DNA of 64,000 nucleotides, taken from positions 62,001 to 126,000 of the forward strand of contig JBCBRH010000005.1 of NCBI GenBank assembly GCA_039819785.1, written 5' to 3'. The notes under the pieces are model-generated. The model did no database searches. It was not told the DNA's origin and saw only the letters and a program-made list of their open reading frames with translations. Made by a program: the position numbers and the translations under genes. Of this stretch, positions 9,071 to 16,445 are shown one piece after another; positions within the stretch are counted from its first letter, which is position 1, and every line of letters begins with the position of its first letter. The DNA is from JBCBRD01 sp039819785. Lineage in GTDB: Bacteria > Pseudomonadota > Alphaproteobacteria > Rhizobiales > Hyphomicrobiaceae.

Positions 9071-9440
9071 TGCGATCCGCGCGTTTCAGACCATCAGGAA
9101 CGGGCATCGTTCGTATTTGGGCCAATCCCCATCGGTTGGGACGTCAAACACAACCCTCAACCTGATCTTGGTCATATCTGTGGTCTGCGCCAATTCGGAC
9201 GATATTGGGACCAAACGTCAAGTTCGGCGAGGGTCGGATAGCAGAATTGTGCGGTGCGGTATCTAGATCACGTCCCAAAGGACAACACCAGATTCATTGT
9301 GGGGGGGGGCAGCTTAACCATCAGGCAGCAAATCAAGAGCTGAGCCGGTGCGGCGGTTTCAAGGCCCGTACAGTGTTCGGCATACCGATTGGCCTCGTGT
9401 TCACCCACCTGCGCTTCGGTCACCAGTCACCCCCTGGGGC
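9071..9440. other. Intergenic region with a G9 homopolymer, upstream of the lptC-lptA fusion gene
   Basis: A 370-base gap between the rnd stop and the fusion gene start. It must contain the promoter for the lpt-rpoN run if that is not read through from rnd. A run of nine G on the plus strand occupies 9301-9309, about 230 bases upstream of the start codon. No reading frame or hairpin stands out. Confidence 0.35.
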
Positions 9441-10058
9441 TTAATGGTGAAAAATATCCATGTCGTCAAAGCCGGCCAGATCAAGTTCGGCCCGCATCGG
9501 CAGGAACTGAAACGCCGCTTCCGCTATGGCTGACCGCCCTTCCCGCGCCAGCATCTCATCCAGCCGCACCTTCAAGGCATGCAGATGCAGCACATCGGAA
9601 GCCGCATAACCACATTGGGCCTCACTCAGCGTATCAGCACCCCAGTCAGAGCTCTGCTGCTCTTTGTTCAAAGAAACCCCAAGCAACTCTGAGACCAGGT
9701 CCTTGAGCCCGTGCCGGTCCGTATAAGTGCGCGCCAGCTTGGACGCGATCTTGGTGCAATAAATCGGCTGCGTCACGACGCCAAGCGCATGGCGCAGCAC
9801 GGCGACGTCGAACCTGGCGAAGTGAAACAGCTTCAACCGCTTGGGGTCGTTTAAAAGGCCCGTGAGGTTTGGCGCGTTCGAACCGCCTTGCGGCATCTGG
9901 ACGAGGTGCGCCGACCCATCACCGCTTGAAAGCTGGACCACACACAGCCGGTCGCGGTGCGGTTTCAGTCCCATGGTCTCGCTATCGATCGCAATGACGG
10001 GGCCCAGGTCCAGCCCATCCGGCAAATCGCCCGTATGCAGATGAATATCTCCGGCCAT
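9441..10058 (-). CDS. rnd: Ribonuclease D, short form (3'-5' exonuclease)
   Basis: A 205-residue DEDDy exonuclease domain. Exo I is AIDSETMGL (Asp25, Glu27), Exo II lies in KLFHFARFDVAVL, and Exo III is GYAASDVLHL with the Tyr-x3-Asp arrangement. The HRDC helicase-like domains of E. coli RNase D are absent, as is usual for the short alphaproteobacterial form. The start is set at ATG 10058, which gives the usual length; the open frame extends upstream without similarity. It acts in 3' trimming of stable RNAs and lies upstream of the lpt genes on the same strand. Confidence 0.88.
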   Translation of the reverse strand: MAGDIHLHTGDLPDGLDLGPVIAIDSETMGLKPHRDRLCVVQLSSGDGSAHLVQMPQGGSNAPNLTGLLNDPKRLKLFHFARFDVAVLRHALGVVTQPIYCTKIASKLARTYTDRHGLKDLVSELLGVSLNKEQQSSDWGADTLSEAQCGYAASDVLHLHALKVRLDEMLAREGRSAIAEAAFQFLPMRAELDLAGFDDMDIFHH

Positions 10059-10200
10059 GGTCTGTCCGCCCCCGTGCGCTAAAAGCTTCTTGCGCGCTGC
10101 CATAGACCGATTGCAGTGGCCCTGGCAAATCGCGGCACCTACGCGGGCAGGCGCGCTCAAGCAAACAAAACGCGCCGACATATCGGATATTGTGGCCGTG

Positions 10201-10605
10201 CTAGACAGAGCCTCCGCTCCCGACGTCATCGGCCAAAAGCGTCACATCGATATTCTCCCCACGCTTAAGCCTTTCGACATCGCCCACACTCGAAACTAAG
10301 TATCTGGAAAAACTAATTTCACTTCTATCTTCGAGTATGCCGGTGTCGCCAGAATTTTGACTTTGCGTGGTAAGTGTACGGAGTATACCGAGAAACTTTG
10401 ATTTTGCACGCCTCCCATTTCTCGTTAATGATGGATCACTGTCGTTCGCCGGTTGCCCAAACGTGTCTGCTTTGCTTCGCGCTTCATCGATTGATTTTGC
10501 TTCAACAATGATAACTTGCTCCTCTACGAGCAGGTCATCACCTTCTACGTAATCTACGTATTCATATCCGACTAAGAGAGTTATGCCGTACCAGCCCATA
10601 TCCAT
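10201..10605 (-). CDS. Small protein resembling DUF4288
   Basis: A 134-residue protein. The N-terminus WYGITLLVGYEYV, followed by an acidic loop, EEQVIIVEAKSIDEARSKA, and a later SKFLGILRTL, fits the pattern I know for DUF4288: a Trp-Tyr start, a strand, a Glu/Val-rich strand, an Ala-rich helix and an aromatic/Gly strand. Function is unknown; relatives are often found near toxin or defence genes, but none is identifiable beside it. The base composition is more AT-rich than the flanking housekeeping genes. Start at ATG 10605; MGWYG two codons later is an alternative. Confidence 0.5.
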   Translation of the reverse strand: MDMGWYGITLLVGYEYVDYVEGDDLLVEEQVIIVEAKSIDEARSKADTFGQPANDSDPSLTRNGRRAKSKFLGILRTLTTQSQNSGDTGILEDRSEISFSRYLVSSVGDVERLKRGENIDVTLLADDVGSGGSV

Positions 10606-10792
10606 TAATTCTTTCGTTTTTGAATGACTCTGGAAAACGGCTCTTTCTCAGCCATTGCGATGCCTTCCATTATGTTTGTGCATTTTCATGTCAATGCAGT
10701 ATTTTCAAGAATGAACAGCGACCTCTATCAACCTGCGCTCAGGCGGAACAAATGACAAGTTCACCGGCAACCTCTAACCAGTTTCGTCTGTT

Positions 10793-11035
10793 CTATTCGT
10801 CGTCGGAGCCAATATTCCGCTGTCCAAAAACATCTTGTTTGAGTTCAGGGTACTGCTTCAAAAGAACGGCCTTCATTTTGTCGCTTAGTATTGCAAAAAT
10901 TTCACCAATGGATACGAAAATCGTTGGCTTCTCAGCTTCGCTTAACTCATTGCGGGCTATGTCCGCCACGCGATCCAATGCCGAAACGACAATGCGTATT
11001 TCTCCAGCTATTTTGGTGGCTGTGTCTTTTTCCAT
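10793..11035 (-). CDS. Hypothetical helical protein
   Basis: An 80-residue, mostly helical, soluble and acidic protein starting MEKDTATKIAGEIRIV and ending in a Ser/Asp-rich tail. I do not recognise a family. The start at ATG 11035 is chosen because a GAGAGG ribosome site lies about 10 bases upstream; the open frame continues to 11095. Its 5' end overlaps, in another frame, the 3' end of the truncated coding remnant at 10947-11222. Composition is AT-rich like its neighbours. Confidence 0.45.
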   Translation of the reverse strand: MEKDTATKIAGEIRIVVSALDRVADIARNELSEAEKPTIFVSIGEIFAILSDKMKAVLLKQYPELKQDVFGQRNIGSDDE

Positions 11036-11222
11036 TGCTTCGCTGCCTCTCAAGAATGTTTTGATGTTGCTGCTGATCATCCGCAACCACTGCAATCGTT
11101 GCGTGCCCTAGCAGCGCTCCCGGCCCTGACGTGTCTCCGAGACCGTTTGTCATCAGGCCCGCGTTTCCACCCCGATGGTAGGCGTCCATTGAAAGAATGG
11201 CCAAAAACAAATCGCGATTCAT
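10947..11222 (-). pseudogene. Truncated 5' remnant of a gene coupled to the upstream membrane protein
   Basis: The first 45 or so residues (MNRDLFLAILSMDAYHRGG ... GALLGHATIAV) look like a genuine N-terminus; the MNRDLFLAILSMDAYxRG opening resembles the start of a family of lipase-like hydrolases I have seen in alphaproteobacteria. After that the frame becomes Gln/His/Arg-rich and loses any protein-like pattern, overlapping another gene. Its ATG overlaps the stop of the upstream gene by four bases (ATGA), a sign of translational coupling. I infer that a longer gene was cut off by a deletion or frameshift. The family assignment is from memory of the motif only. Confidence 0.4.
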
Positions 11223-12067
11223 TTTTTGATCTCCAAATCATGAAAACTGGGTGGAGTAGCGGTTTCAAATTCCGTCCGATAGGGCTGAACTCGTCCTTGA
11301 AGACGATGCGGGTTCTCCAACCTGTGAGGGGAATCCTTCGGGGCTCCGTAGCGCCTTAGTGTCCATAGCCAGTCCGGGGCGTTTTCGATGCGTTCGGTAA
11401 GGGGCGCGTGGGGCGCACGCTCGACGACGATCGCTTGCAGGCGGACGCCGCTGCCGATGACGCTTCGGAATTGGTCCGGGTAGAGCTGCTTGAAGTCACG
11501 CGGATGATTTGAGCGCGGGGGCAGCCACAACAGCGGAGGGTAAAAACGCGTTGGCGATGCCTTGTCCGGGAGTTCGGGAAATGGATTGCGGCCGGCGTAC
11601 GCAGGCTTGTCAATTGCAAGACCATTCAGGACGGTAAACATTTGGCGAAACATGATTTCGCCGCGTTGGCCGCCGCCGCGAAGCGCCGCCACAAGCGTCC
11701 CCCATCGTCCCAGATCGACAATGGGTGCAACTCCTTTGACCCGGTGTTTAAAGATGACCCATCTTGGGCTGCTCATGTATCGCCCAAAATACCCCCAATG
11801 CGTGACCACCCGAACGATACTGTCGCCTGACTTGGGGCCGTCCGGTGTGTCCACTGTCACCGTGACGCGAAATTGAGAGATCTGAAACGGCACTGTGATC
11901 ACGCCCATTGCACACGCAATGAACGCCACTGGAAACAGCCACCTCAAGGTTCGCAAAACAGAGTTGCCACCCCAGCTGCCGATGAACGCCATGAGCGAAA
12001 CGAGTGCCCCGGCAGCGAATAAAAGCCAGTTGATGGTCACAATGCATACTCTGATATTGGGGCGCAC
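11219..12067 (-). CDS. Hypothetical membrane protein with two N-terminal transmembrane helices
   Basis: A 282-residue protein with two hydrophobic segments (about residues 9-28 and 40-62), then FRVTVTVDTPDGPKSGDSIV, a strand-rich segment, and a hydrophilic C-terminal domain of about 200 residues likely on the outer face. The VTVDTPDGPKSG segment recurs in uncharacterised alphaproteobacterial membrane proteins, but I know of no function. The start is uncertain: the frame opens at a GTG (12067), and another GTG lies nine codons later. Its stop overlaps the start of the next (truncated) gene in an ATGA, so the two were probably co-translated. Confidence 0.55.
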   Translation of the reverse strand: MRPNIRVCIVTINWLLFAAGALVSLMAFIGSWGGNSVLRTLRWLFPVAFIACAMGVITVPFQISQFRVTVTVDTPDGPKSGDSIVRVVTHWGYFGRYMSSPRWVIFKHRVKGVAPIVDLGRWGTLVAALRGGGQRGEIMFRQMFTVLNGLAIDKPAYAGRNPFPELPDKASPTRFYPPLLWLPPRSNHPRDFKQLYPDQFRSVIGSGVRLQAIVVERAPHAPLTERIENAPDWLWTLRRYGAPKDSPHRLENPHRLQGRVQPYRTEFETATPPSFHDLEIKK

Positions 12068-12098
12068 AAAGGCGGGAAGCAGGCCTGCGGCATCATTG

Positions 12099-12419
12099 CT
12101 AAGCTTCCAGTTTTTTATCTGGTTCGTATTCTTTATTAAAATCCAGATTGCAGCTAGCGCAATGCTCCCTGGGAATAGGCAATGAGTATTCGTTTCCTTT
12201 TTGATCTCTGCTCAGGTAAGCCGGGTAACCACACCGGGGCCAGCAAACACGTTTGGTGAATGGTAACTGCAGCATAGCCACAGCCCATATGAGAAAGAAC
12301 GGCATCCCAATCCAGCTTGTTCCAAATATCATAATCGCCCAGCTTCCAATCAACATGGCAAGGACGGCCACGGCTAAACTTCGAGTTATCCATGAAGAGA
12401 TTTTCGCTTTCGGGGTCAT
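12099..12419 (-). CDS. Small membrane protein with a C-terminal zinc-ribbon-like segment
   Basis: A 106-residue protein: a short basic start, two closely spaced hydrophobic helices (about residues 13-32 and 36-52), then a hydrophilic tail with two cysteine pairs (CWPRC and, about 30 residues later, CASC) that could hold a zinc ion. The tail would face the cytoplasm if the helices form a hairpin. No family is recognised. It lies just upstream of the 282-residue membrane protein on the same strand and may share its operon. Composition is AT-rich. Confidence 0.55.
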   Translation of the reverse strand: MTPKAKISSWITRSLAVAVLAMLIGSWAIMIFGTSWIGMPFFLIWAVAMLQLPFTKRVCWPRCGYPAYLSRDQKGNEYSLPIPREHCASCNLDFNKEYEPDKKLEA

Positions 12420-12806
12420 CTTTTTGGGTTCGGTTTCTCGTCATCAAGATTTTCAGCAGCCGCATCGATTTCGAAATTATGGTGAAGCGATTGATCGATA
12501 TAAGTCGTTAAGCGGAGCATCACTTTGTGTCTAAAATCCTAACCTCAGCCCCGCTGTTTCCACTGCTAAGCGCAAAGACGTACCGTATCAGCCGGGAGGT
12601 GTAAGATCTGCTTACAAAGTGCCTGCGATCCGCAGTAAAACAACTACAGGCCCCACTTCGGGTGTCCGTGCTGGTAGTACGCGGCTCTTCCGTTTCGTGT
12701 CAGTGATGAGGTAGCAGCTACGGCCAAGAACGTCAGGGAATGCAGTTTGCGGGATGTTAAGTTCGCATGGCCAGGATGGTATAAGATTGATCCCGGCGCG
12801 GAGCTT
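12420..12806. other. Intergenic region between divergent accessory genes
   Basis: About 387 AT-leaning bases separate the minus-strand membrane-protein genes from the plus-strand TPR gene. Open frames here are short and overlap in both directions without protein-like composition. It should carry promoters for both sides. No inverted repeat, att-like sequence or RNA gene was recognised. Confidence 0.3.
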
Positions 12807-13316
12807 ATGAGTGTGAGGCTATCTACGATCAAAGTAGCACGGCTGATTGGGCGGAAAGAATTCGATGCCGCAATAGAACTCTTGCGTTCAAAACTCAAAG
12901 GCGATGCGTCCGATCAGTACTCTTTCGAAATGATTGCGTATTGCTGCCAGTCGGCGGGCCGTTCTGATGATGCAATTGCATCCTGTCGCGCGGCTCTCAA
13001 GCTTGATCCCCAGTCATACGAAATGCATGCGCTCCTGGCGCAACTTCTTGCTGATCAGGGCGCTTACGAGGACGCAGCCATTCATGCGCTACGCGGGTTA
13101 GAATACTACCCTGAGCCTATGCCAGAGATACCGAAGGTTGTTCTATCGGTACTACGAGTGTTGGGCCGCTTTCTTCCAAGACTGAATCGCACCAGTTTCG
13201 AAAAAGCACTTGCCGACATTGACGAAGATCGAGCGAATTGGTTCCGGTGGGCAACTGAATATCTGAGGTGGTACGACCGGACCCACGCAGATCAACTCAC
13301 TCCACCCAGGCACTGA
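12807..13316 (+). CDS. TPR-repeat protein
   Basis: A 169-residue soluble helical protein. Residues about 12-100 contain two to three tetratricopeptide-like helix pairs, seen best in FDAAIELLRSKLKGD, SAGRSDDAIASCRAALKLDP and LADQGAYEDAAIHALRGLEY, with the usual Ala/Gly and Pro spacing. The C-terminal part is helical without a recognised motif. Such repeats mediate protein contacts; the partner is unknown. The start at ATG 12807 is chosen for its GGAG ribosome site; the frame is open 20 codons further upstream. It is the only plus-strand gene in the accessory stretch. Confidence 0.6.
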   Translation: MSVRLSTIKVARLIGRKEFDAAIELLRSKLKGDASDQYSFEMIAYCCQSAGRSDDAIASCRAALKLDPQSYEMHALLAQLLADQGAYEDAAIHALRGLEYYPEPMPEIPKVVLSVLRVLGRFLPRLNRTSFEKALADIDEDRANWFRWATEYLRWYDRTHADQLTPPRH

Positions 13317-13395
13317 TATCGAACTGAACCCTTTAACCCTGTACTTGGTCGACCTGCGCCTGAGAAAGAATATCTGAAATAATCGCCATATTACA

Positions 13396-13584
13396 TTACC
13401 TTTGAGCTGATTTTGACGGCACTTTTTTAGGACGTTGATCTGGCGGTGTTACCAACCACTCCAAAATAGCCTGACTGCGTCGATGGTAATCGCGAAACTC
13501 ATGAGGCCGTATTTCAGTAATCCACCATTCGAACCAAATTTCATGGCTCTGCTTCGCCCGTTGCAGTATCGCTATCACATTCAT
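13396..13584 (-). CDS. Small hypothetical protein coupled to the 388-residue unknown protein
   Basis: A 62-residue protein with aromatic residues in its middle (IWFEWWITEIRPHEF) and a basic Pro/Lys/Arg-rich end. It has no membrane segment or known motif. Its ATG overlaps the stop of the upstream 388-residue gene by four bases (ATGA), so it is likely translated by coupling at a similar level. This points to a two-component unit, but nothing in the sequence tells which activity it serves. Confidence 0.5.
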   Translation of the reverse strand: MNVIAILQRAKQSHEIWFEWWITEIRPHEFRDYHRRSQAILEWLVTPPDQRPKKVPSKSAQR

Positions 13585-14747
13585 CTGAGAAGTGCAGCAC
13601 GTAAGTCTCTGGCCCAGTTTTCGTCGGTAACTTTGAGAAAATCGATCGCGCTAGTCGGAGTTCCATCAACGATAAACATGTATTTATTTATCCGATCATA
13701 GTAATCCATTCTTCGCACCCCTCGCGAAAAGTTTTCATTGAAACTGCAAGCCAATCCCAAACGATATGGATGATTAAAGTCATACGAGCGATCTATGTGT
13801 TCAAGTGGATATTCCGACTGGATCTGCTCTTTCACTCCAGCAGTAGTCAGGGAGTATTCTTGCGGAGAAGACAAATGTCGCCACCATTGTTGTGTCTCGC
13901 GCTGGGGCCAACCTGAGCAATGTTTTGAACGGCTGGGCTGTCCAAATAGGGTTACGAGCGCAACAAAGCGGTAAAATATGTTCCGAAAAATGAATTCGTC
14001 TAGGTATATGCTGCAGCACTTAGCCTCTGCAGAGACTGGGTGATGGGTATTGGAAACGGTGCGGTGAGAAGTCCCCAGTGGATAACTTAACCCGCGAGCG
14101 AGATTTCTCGCTTCATCGACAAGAATATTTGATGTCTGGATCTCATCAGGAAGCTCCACAAGCTCCGGCGGCGGGCTCGGGTTAAATAGTTTGTGTATAC
14201 TGCCGCCAAACGCAAGCGCTTGCATGGCAAAGCATTCCTGCACGAACCAGTCGTAGCAGTAGTGATAGTAGACTGTAGCCCCATTAACGCCCTCTTGGTC
14301 ATGCCAAAGCGTTATTCGAGCATAAGGTGCTTGTAGGTGGAGTAACGACTGATCTGATTTCGGTACTGGATAATTTGAAATTATATTTGGGGGTGGTATC
14401 TCGAAATCTCCTAGTTCCGACGTTACAGAAGAACTTGGATCGATGGGGCCGAGGTCGACAAATAGGAGGTTTGCAAGGCAATCATCACCGGTTTCCGCAA
14501 GCTTTATGCTTGTATGCCGCACAAGCAAATGCAATGCGCTCATTAAGCTTCGGGATCGTGAAAGGGAAACTGTATCTGGAACCCGCCCACGAACGGCGGG
14601 TTGGATAGGGTAGCCGTAGAGTTTGATATGAGGATGCTTTTTCCATAACCACTGCTCGATCAACTTCTCTGACCGCGACGCGGCATTCCTGTCGACGCCT
14701 TTTGCTGTAAGGAAAAATGGGTTCACCTCCCCTTCCCATATCAACAT
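13581..14747 (-). CDS. Unrecognised 388-residue protein
   Basis: A 388-residue soluble protein, without signal peptide or membrane helices, that I cannot assign to any family. Visible features: a basic N-terminal helix (SEKLIEQWLWKKHPHIKLYGYP), a central aromatic/His-rich segment (YYHYCYDWFVQECFAMQALAF at about 175-195), a Pro-rich loop (FNPSPPPELVELP) and a conserved-looking end (INKYMFIVDGTPTSAIDFL ... ENWARDL). No Walker, nuclease, kinase or methylase motif is evident. The ATG has an AAGG site. It overlaps the following 62-residue gene by ATGA. Composition is markedly more AT-rich than the surrounding chromosome, which suggests acquisition. Confidence 0.6.
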   Translation of the reverse strand: MLIWEGEVNPFFLTAKGVDRNAASRSEKLIEQWLWKKHPHIKLYGYPIQPAVRGRVPDTVSLSRSRSLMSALHLLVRHTSIKLAETGDDCLANLLFVDLGPIDPSSSVTSELGDFEIPPPNIISNYPVPKSDQSLLHLQAPYARITLWHDQEGVNGATVYYHYCYDWFVQECFAMQALAFGGSIHKLFNPSPPPELVELPDEIQTSNILVDEARNLARGLSYPLGTSHRTVSNTHHPVSAEAKCCSIYLDEFIFRNIFYRFVALVTLFGQPSRSKHCSGWPQRETQQWWRHLSSPQEYSLTTAGVKEQIQSEYPLEHIDRSYDFNHPYRLGLACSFNENFSRGVRRMDYYDRINKYMFIVDGTPTSAIDFLKVTDENWARDLRAALLR

Positions 14748-14967
14748 TGCCTTTGTCCCAATCTGAGTAACGGGCCCACGTCTGATGGCGGAGCAGCTTG
14801 GATAAAAGCAGTGTTAGCCTCTGACAACATCACTAACACCGCCACGCACCAACAGATCACTCAGCTTCTCCACTTTCGCTTCACCGCCACTGCCTCGCGC
14901 GCTTCCCCTTGATCAAACCACAAGCAGTTGACGAGGTTGGTCACTTGATTGTTCGCCAAAGCTGCAA

Positions 14968-15321
14968 TCACGCATCGATCACCGGCGCGAAGCCGCCGAA
15001 GATCATGCGTTTGCCGTCGAACGGCATGTTTGCCCCCATCTCCTTCATGCGCGGGTCGTCCATCATCTTCTTCATGCCGGCATCGCGCGTTGCCTTGTCG
15101 GGCCATTCAAACCACGAGAACACGACGACCTCGTCGTCCTTCGCCTGCACCGCCTTGCGGAAGTCGGTCACCTTGCCGTCTGGCACATCATCACCCCAGC
15201 ACTCGACCATGCGCGTCACGCCCAATTCCTTGAAGAAGGGGAGAGCGGAGTTCGCATGATCGATATAGGCCTGCTTGTTGGCGGCAGGCACGGCGATCAG
15301 AAAGCCGTCAACGTAAGCCAT
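14968..15321 (-). CDS. DUF1428 domain protein
   Basis: A 117-residue protein matching DUF1428 along its whole length: MAYVDGFLIAVPAANKQAY at the start, VVFSWFEWPDKATRDAG in the middle and MPFDGKRMIFGGFAPV at the end. The fold is a dimeric alpha/beta ferredoxin-like barrel related to EthD/ABM-type proteins; no reaction is established. The ATG has a strong GGAGGT site. It returns to the GC-rich composition of the chromosome, so the accessory stretch ends just before it. Confidence 0.9.
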   Translation of the reverse strand: MAYVDGFLIAVPAANKQAYIDHANSALPFFKELGVTRMVECWGDDVPDGKVTDFRKAVQAKDDEVVVFSWFEWPDKATRDAGMKKMMDDPRMKEMGANMPFDGKRMIFGGFAPVIDA

Positions 15322-15536
15322 GGAACACCTCCATTGTTTGAGTTGTTACTTCGGATCCTTGTCATATGTGGTCATCTCATCGGGGAGTCGTTGCCAGCCA
15401 TCTGGCGGCAAGTGTAGACCGACACCTGTGGTGGCGGAATACTCGGATCGGCGAAGCCGCCAACCGCAACGCCAACACTCCTGTCCTCATGCACAGCCTC
15501 CGTATGAAACAGGTTCGTTCCAGAACTCCGGACAGA

Positions 15537-16099
15537 AATGAAAGGCGAAGCATGCGCCCTGAGCGATCCGGGAGCAAGGCGACCCGGCGCGAGCGCCGCC
15601 CCATCGGAGCGCCCTTGGCGCGTGAGATCAAGTCTAGTGCGCCTTGATGGAAGAACGGCGAACGCTTCGATCGCCCTGGTCTACCCGGGAGCAAGGCGAC
15701 CCGGCGCGAGCGCCGCCCATCGGAGCGCCCTTGGCGCGTGAGATCAAAAGCGGTGCGCCTTGATGGAAGAACGGCAAACGCTTCGATCGCCCTGAGCGAT
15801 CCGGGAGCAAGGCGACCCGGCGCGAGCGCCGCCCATCAGAGCGCCCTTGGCGCGTGAGATCAAAAGCGGTGCGCCTTGATGGAAGAACGGCGAACGCTTC
15901 GATCGCCCTGAGCGATCCGGGAGCAAGACGACCCGGCGCAAGCGCCGCCCCATCGGAGCGCCCTTGGCGCGTGAGATCAAGTCTAGTGCGCCTTGATGGA
16001 AGAACGGCGAAGGCTTCGATCGCCCTGGTCTACCCGGGAGCAAGGCGACCCGGCGCGAGCGCCGCCTATCGGAGCGCCCTTGGCGCGTGAGATCAAAAC
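15537..16099. repeat. Tandem array of about five 116-117-bp units abutting tRNA-Leu
   Basis: The core GGGAGCAAG recurs at 15570, 15687, 15803, 15919 and 16036, giving periods of 117, 116, 116 and 117. Each unit holds two GC-rich inverted repeats, GGCGCGAGCGCC and GCGCCCTTGGCGC, and ends GCGTGAGATCAA. Two sub-types differ by small substitutions: units 1 and 4 match (AGCGATCC start, GATCAAGTCTAG end) and units 2 and 5 share the TCTACCC start, so a two-unit block seems to have been duplicated. The first unit is only partly conserved at its left end. The last unit stops exactly where the CCA end of tRNA-Leu begins. Open frames through the array are artefacts of the periodicity. Confidence 0.9.
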
Positions 16100-16186
<87 letters not shown>

Positions 16187-16445
16187 AGGTGCGCGAAGTA
16201 AGCCCCGGTGGATAGTTGTCCGAAGGGCGGTTGTCAATCGCACCGACGATGACTGATCCGCGTTAGCTTTCCGTTTAAACTGGTCCACTTCACAGCTGAC
16301 AATTCCATGCCCGGTCGTGTACCACTCATCCAGCTTGCACCGCTGTTTCGATCGCTGCGACGGCGCAACGCTTCACACCCACCTTATGTCTTCCCATAGT
16401 GCCGCGAAAAGACGTGCTGGAACATGGCAAAAAAGGACGGCTTGA

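Noticed and set aside
10620..11111. 163-residue plus-strand frame in the accessory stretch
   Set aside because: It overlaps the 80-residue minus-strand gene, which has a better ribosome site and a protein-like helical pattern.
11036..14747. Toxin-antitoxin or abortive-infection system in the accessory stretch
   Set aside because: Gene layout is suggestive, but no toxin fold, nuclease, HEPN, kinase or antitoxin DNA-binding motif can be seen, so no such function is assigned.
15538..16090. Short proteins with repeated sequence (for example SGARRPGASAAPSERPW) on both strands
   Set aside because: They arise because the tandem array keeps several frames open; they lack ribosome sites and exist in opposing directions over the same bases.
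15537..16099. Possible CRISPR array
   Set aside because: Units are 116-117 bp, contiguous and nearly identical throughout, with no unique spacers and no cas genes nearby. It is a tandem repeat.
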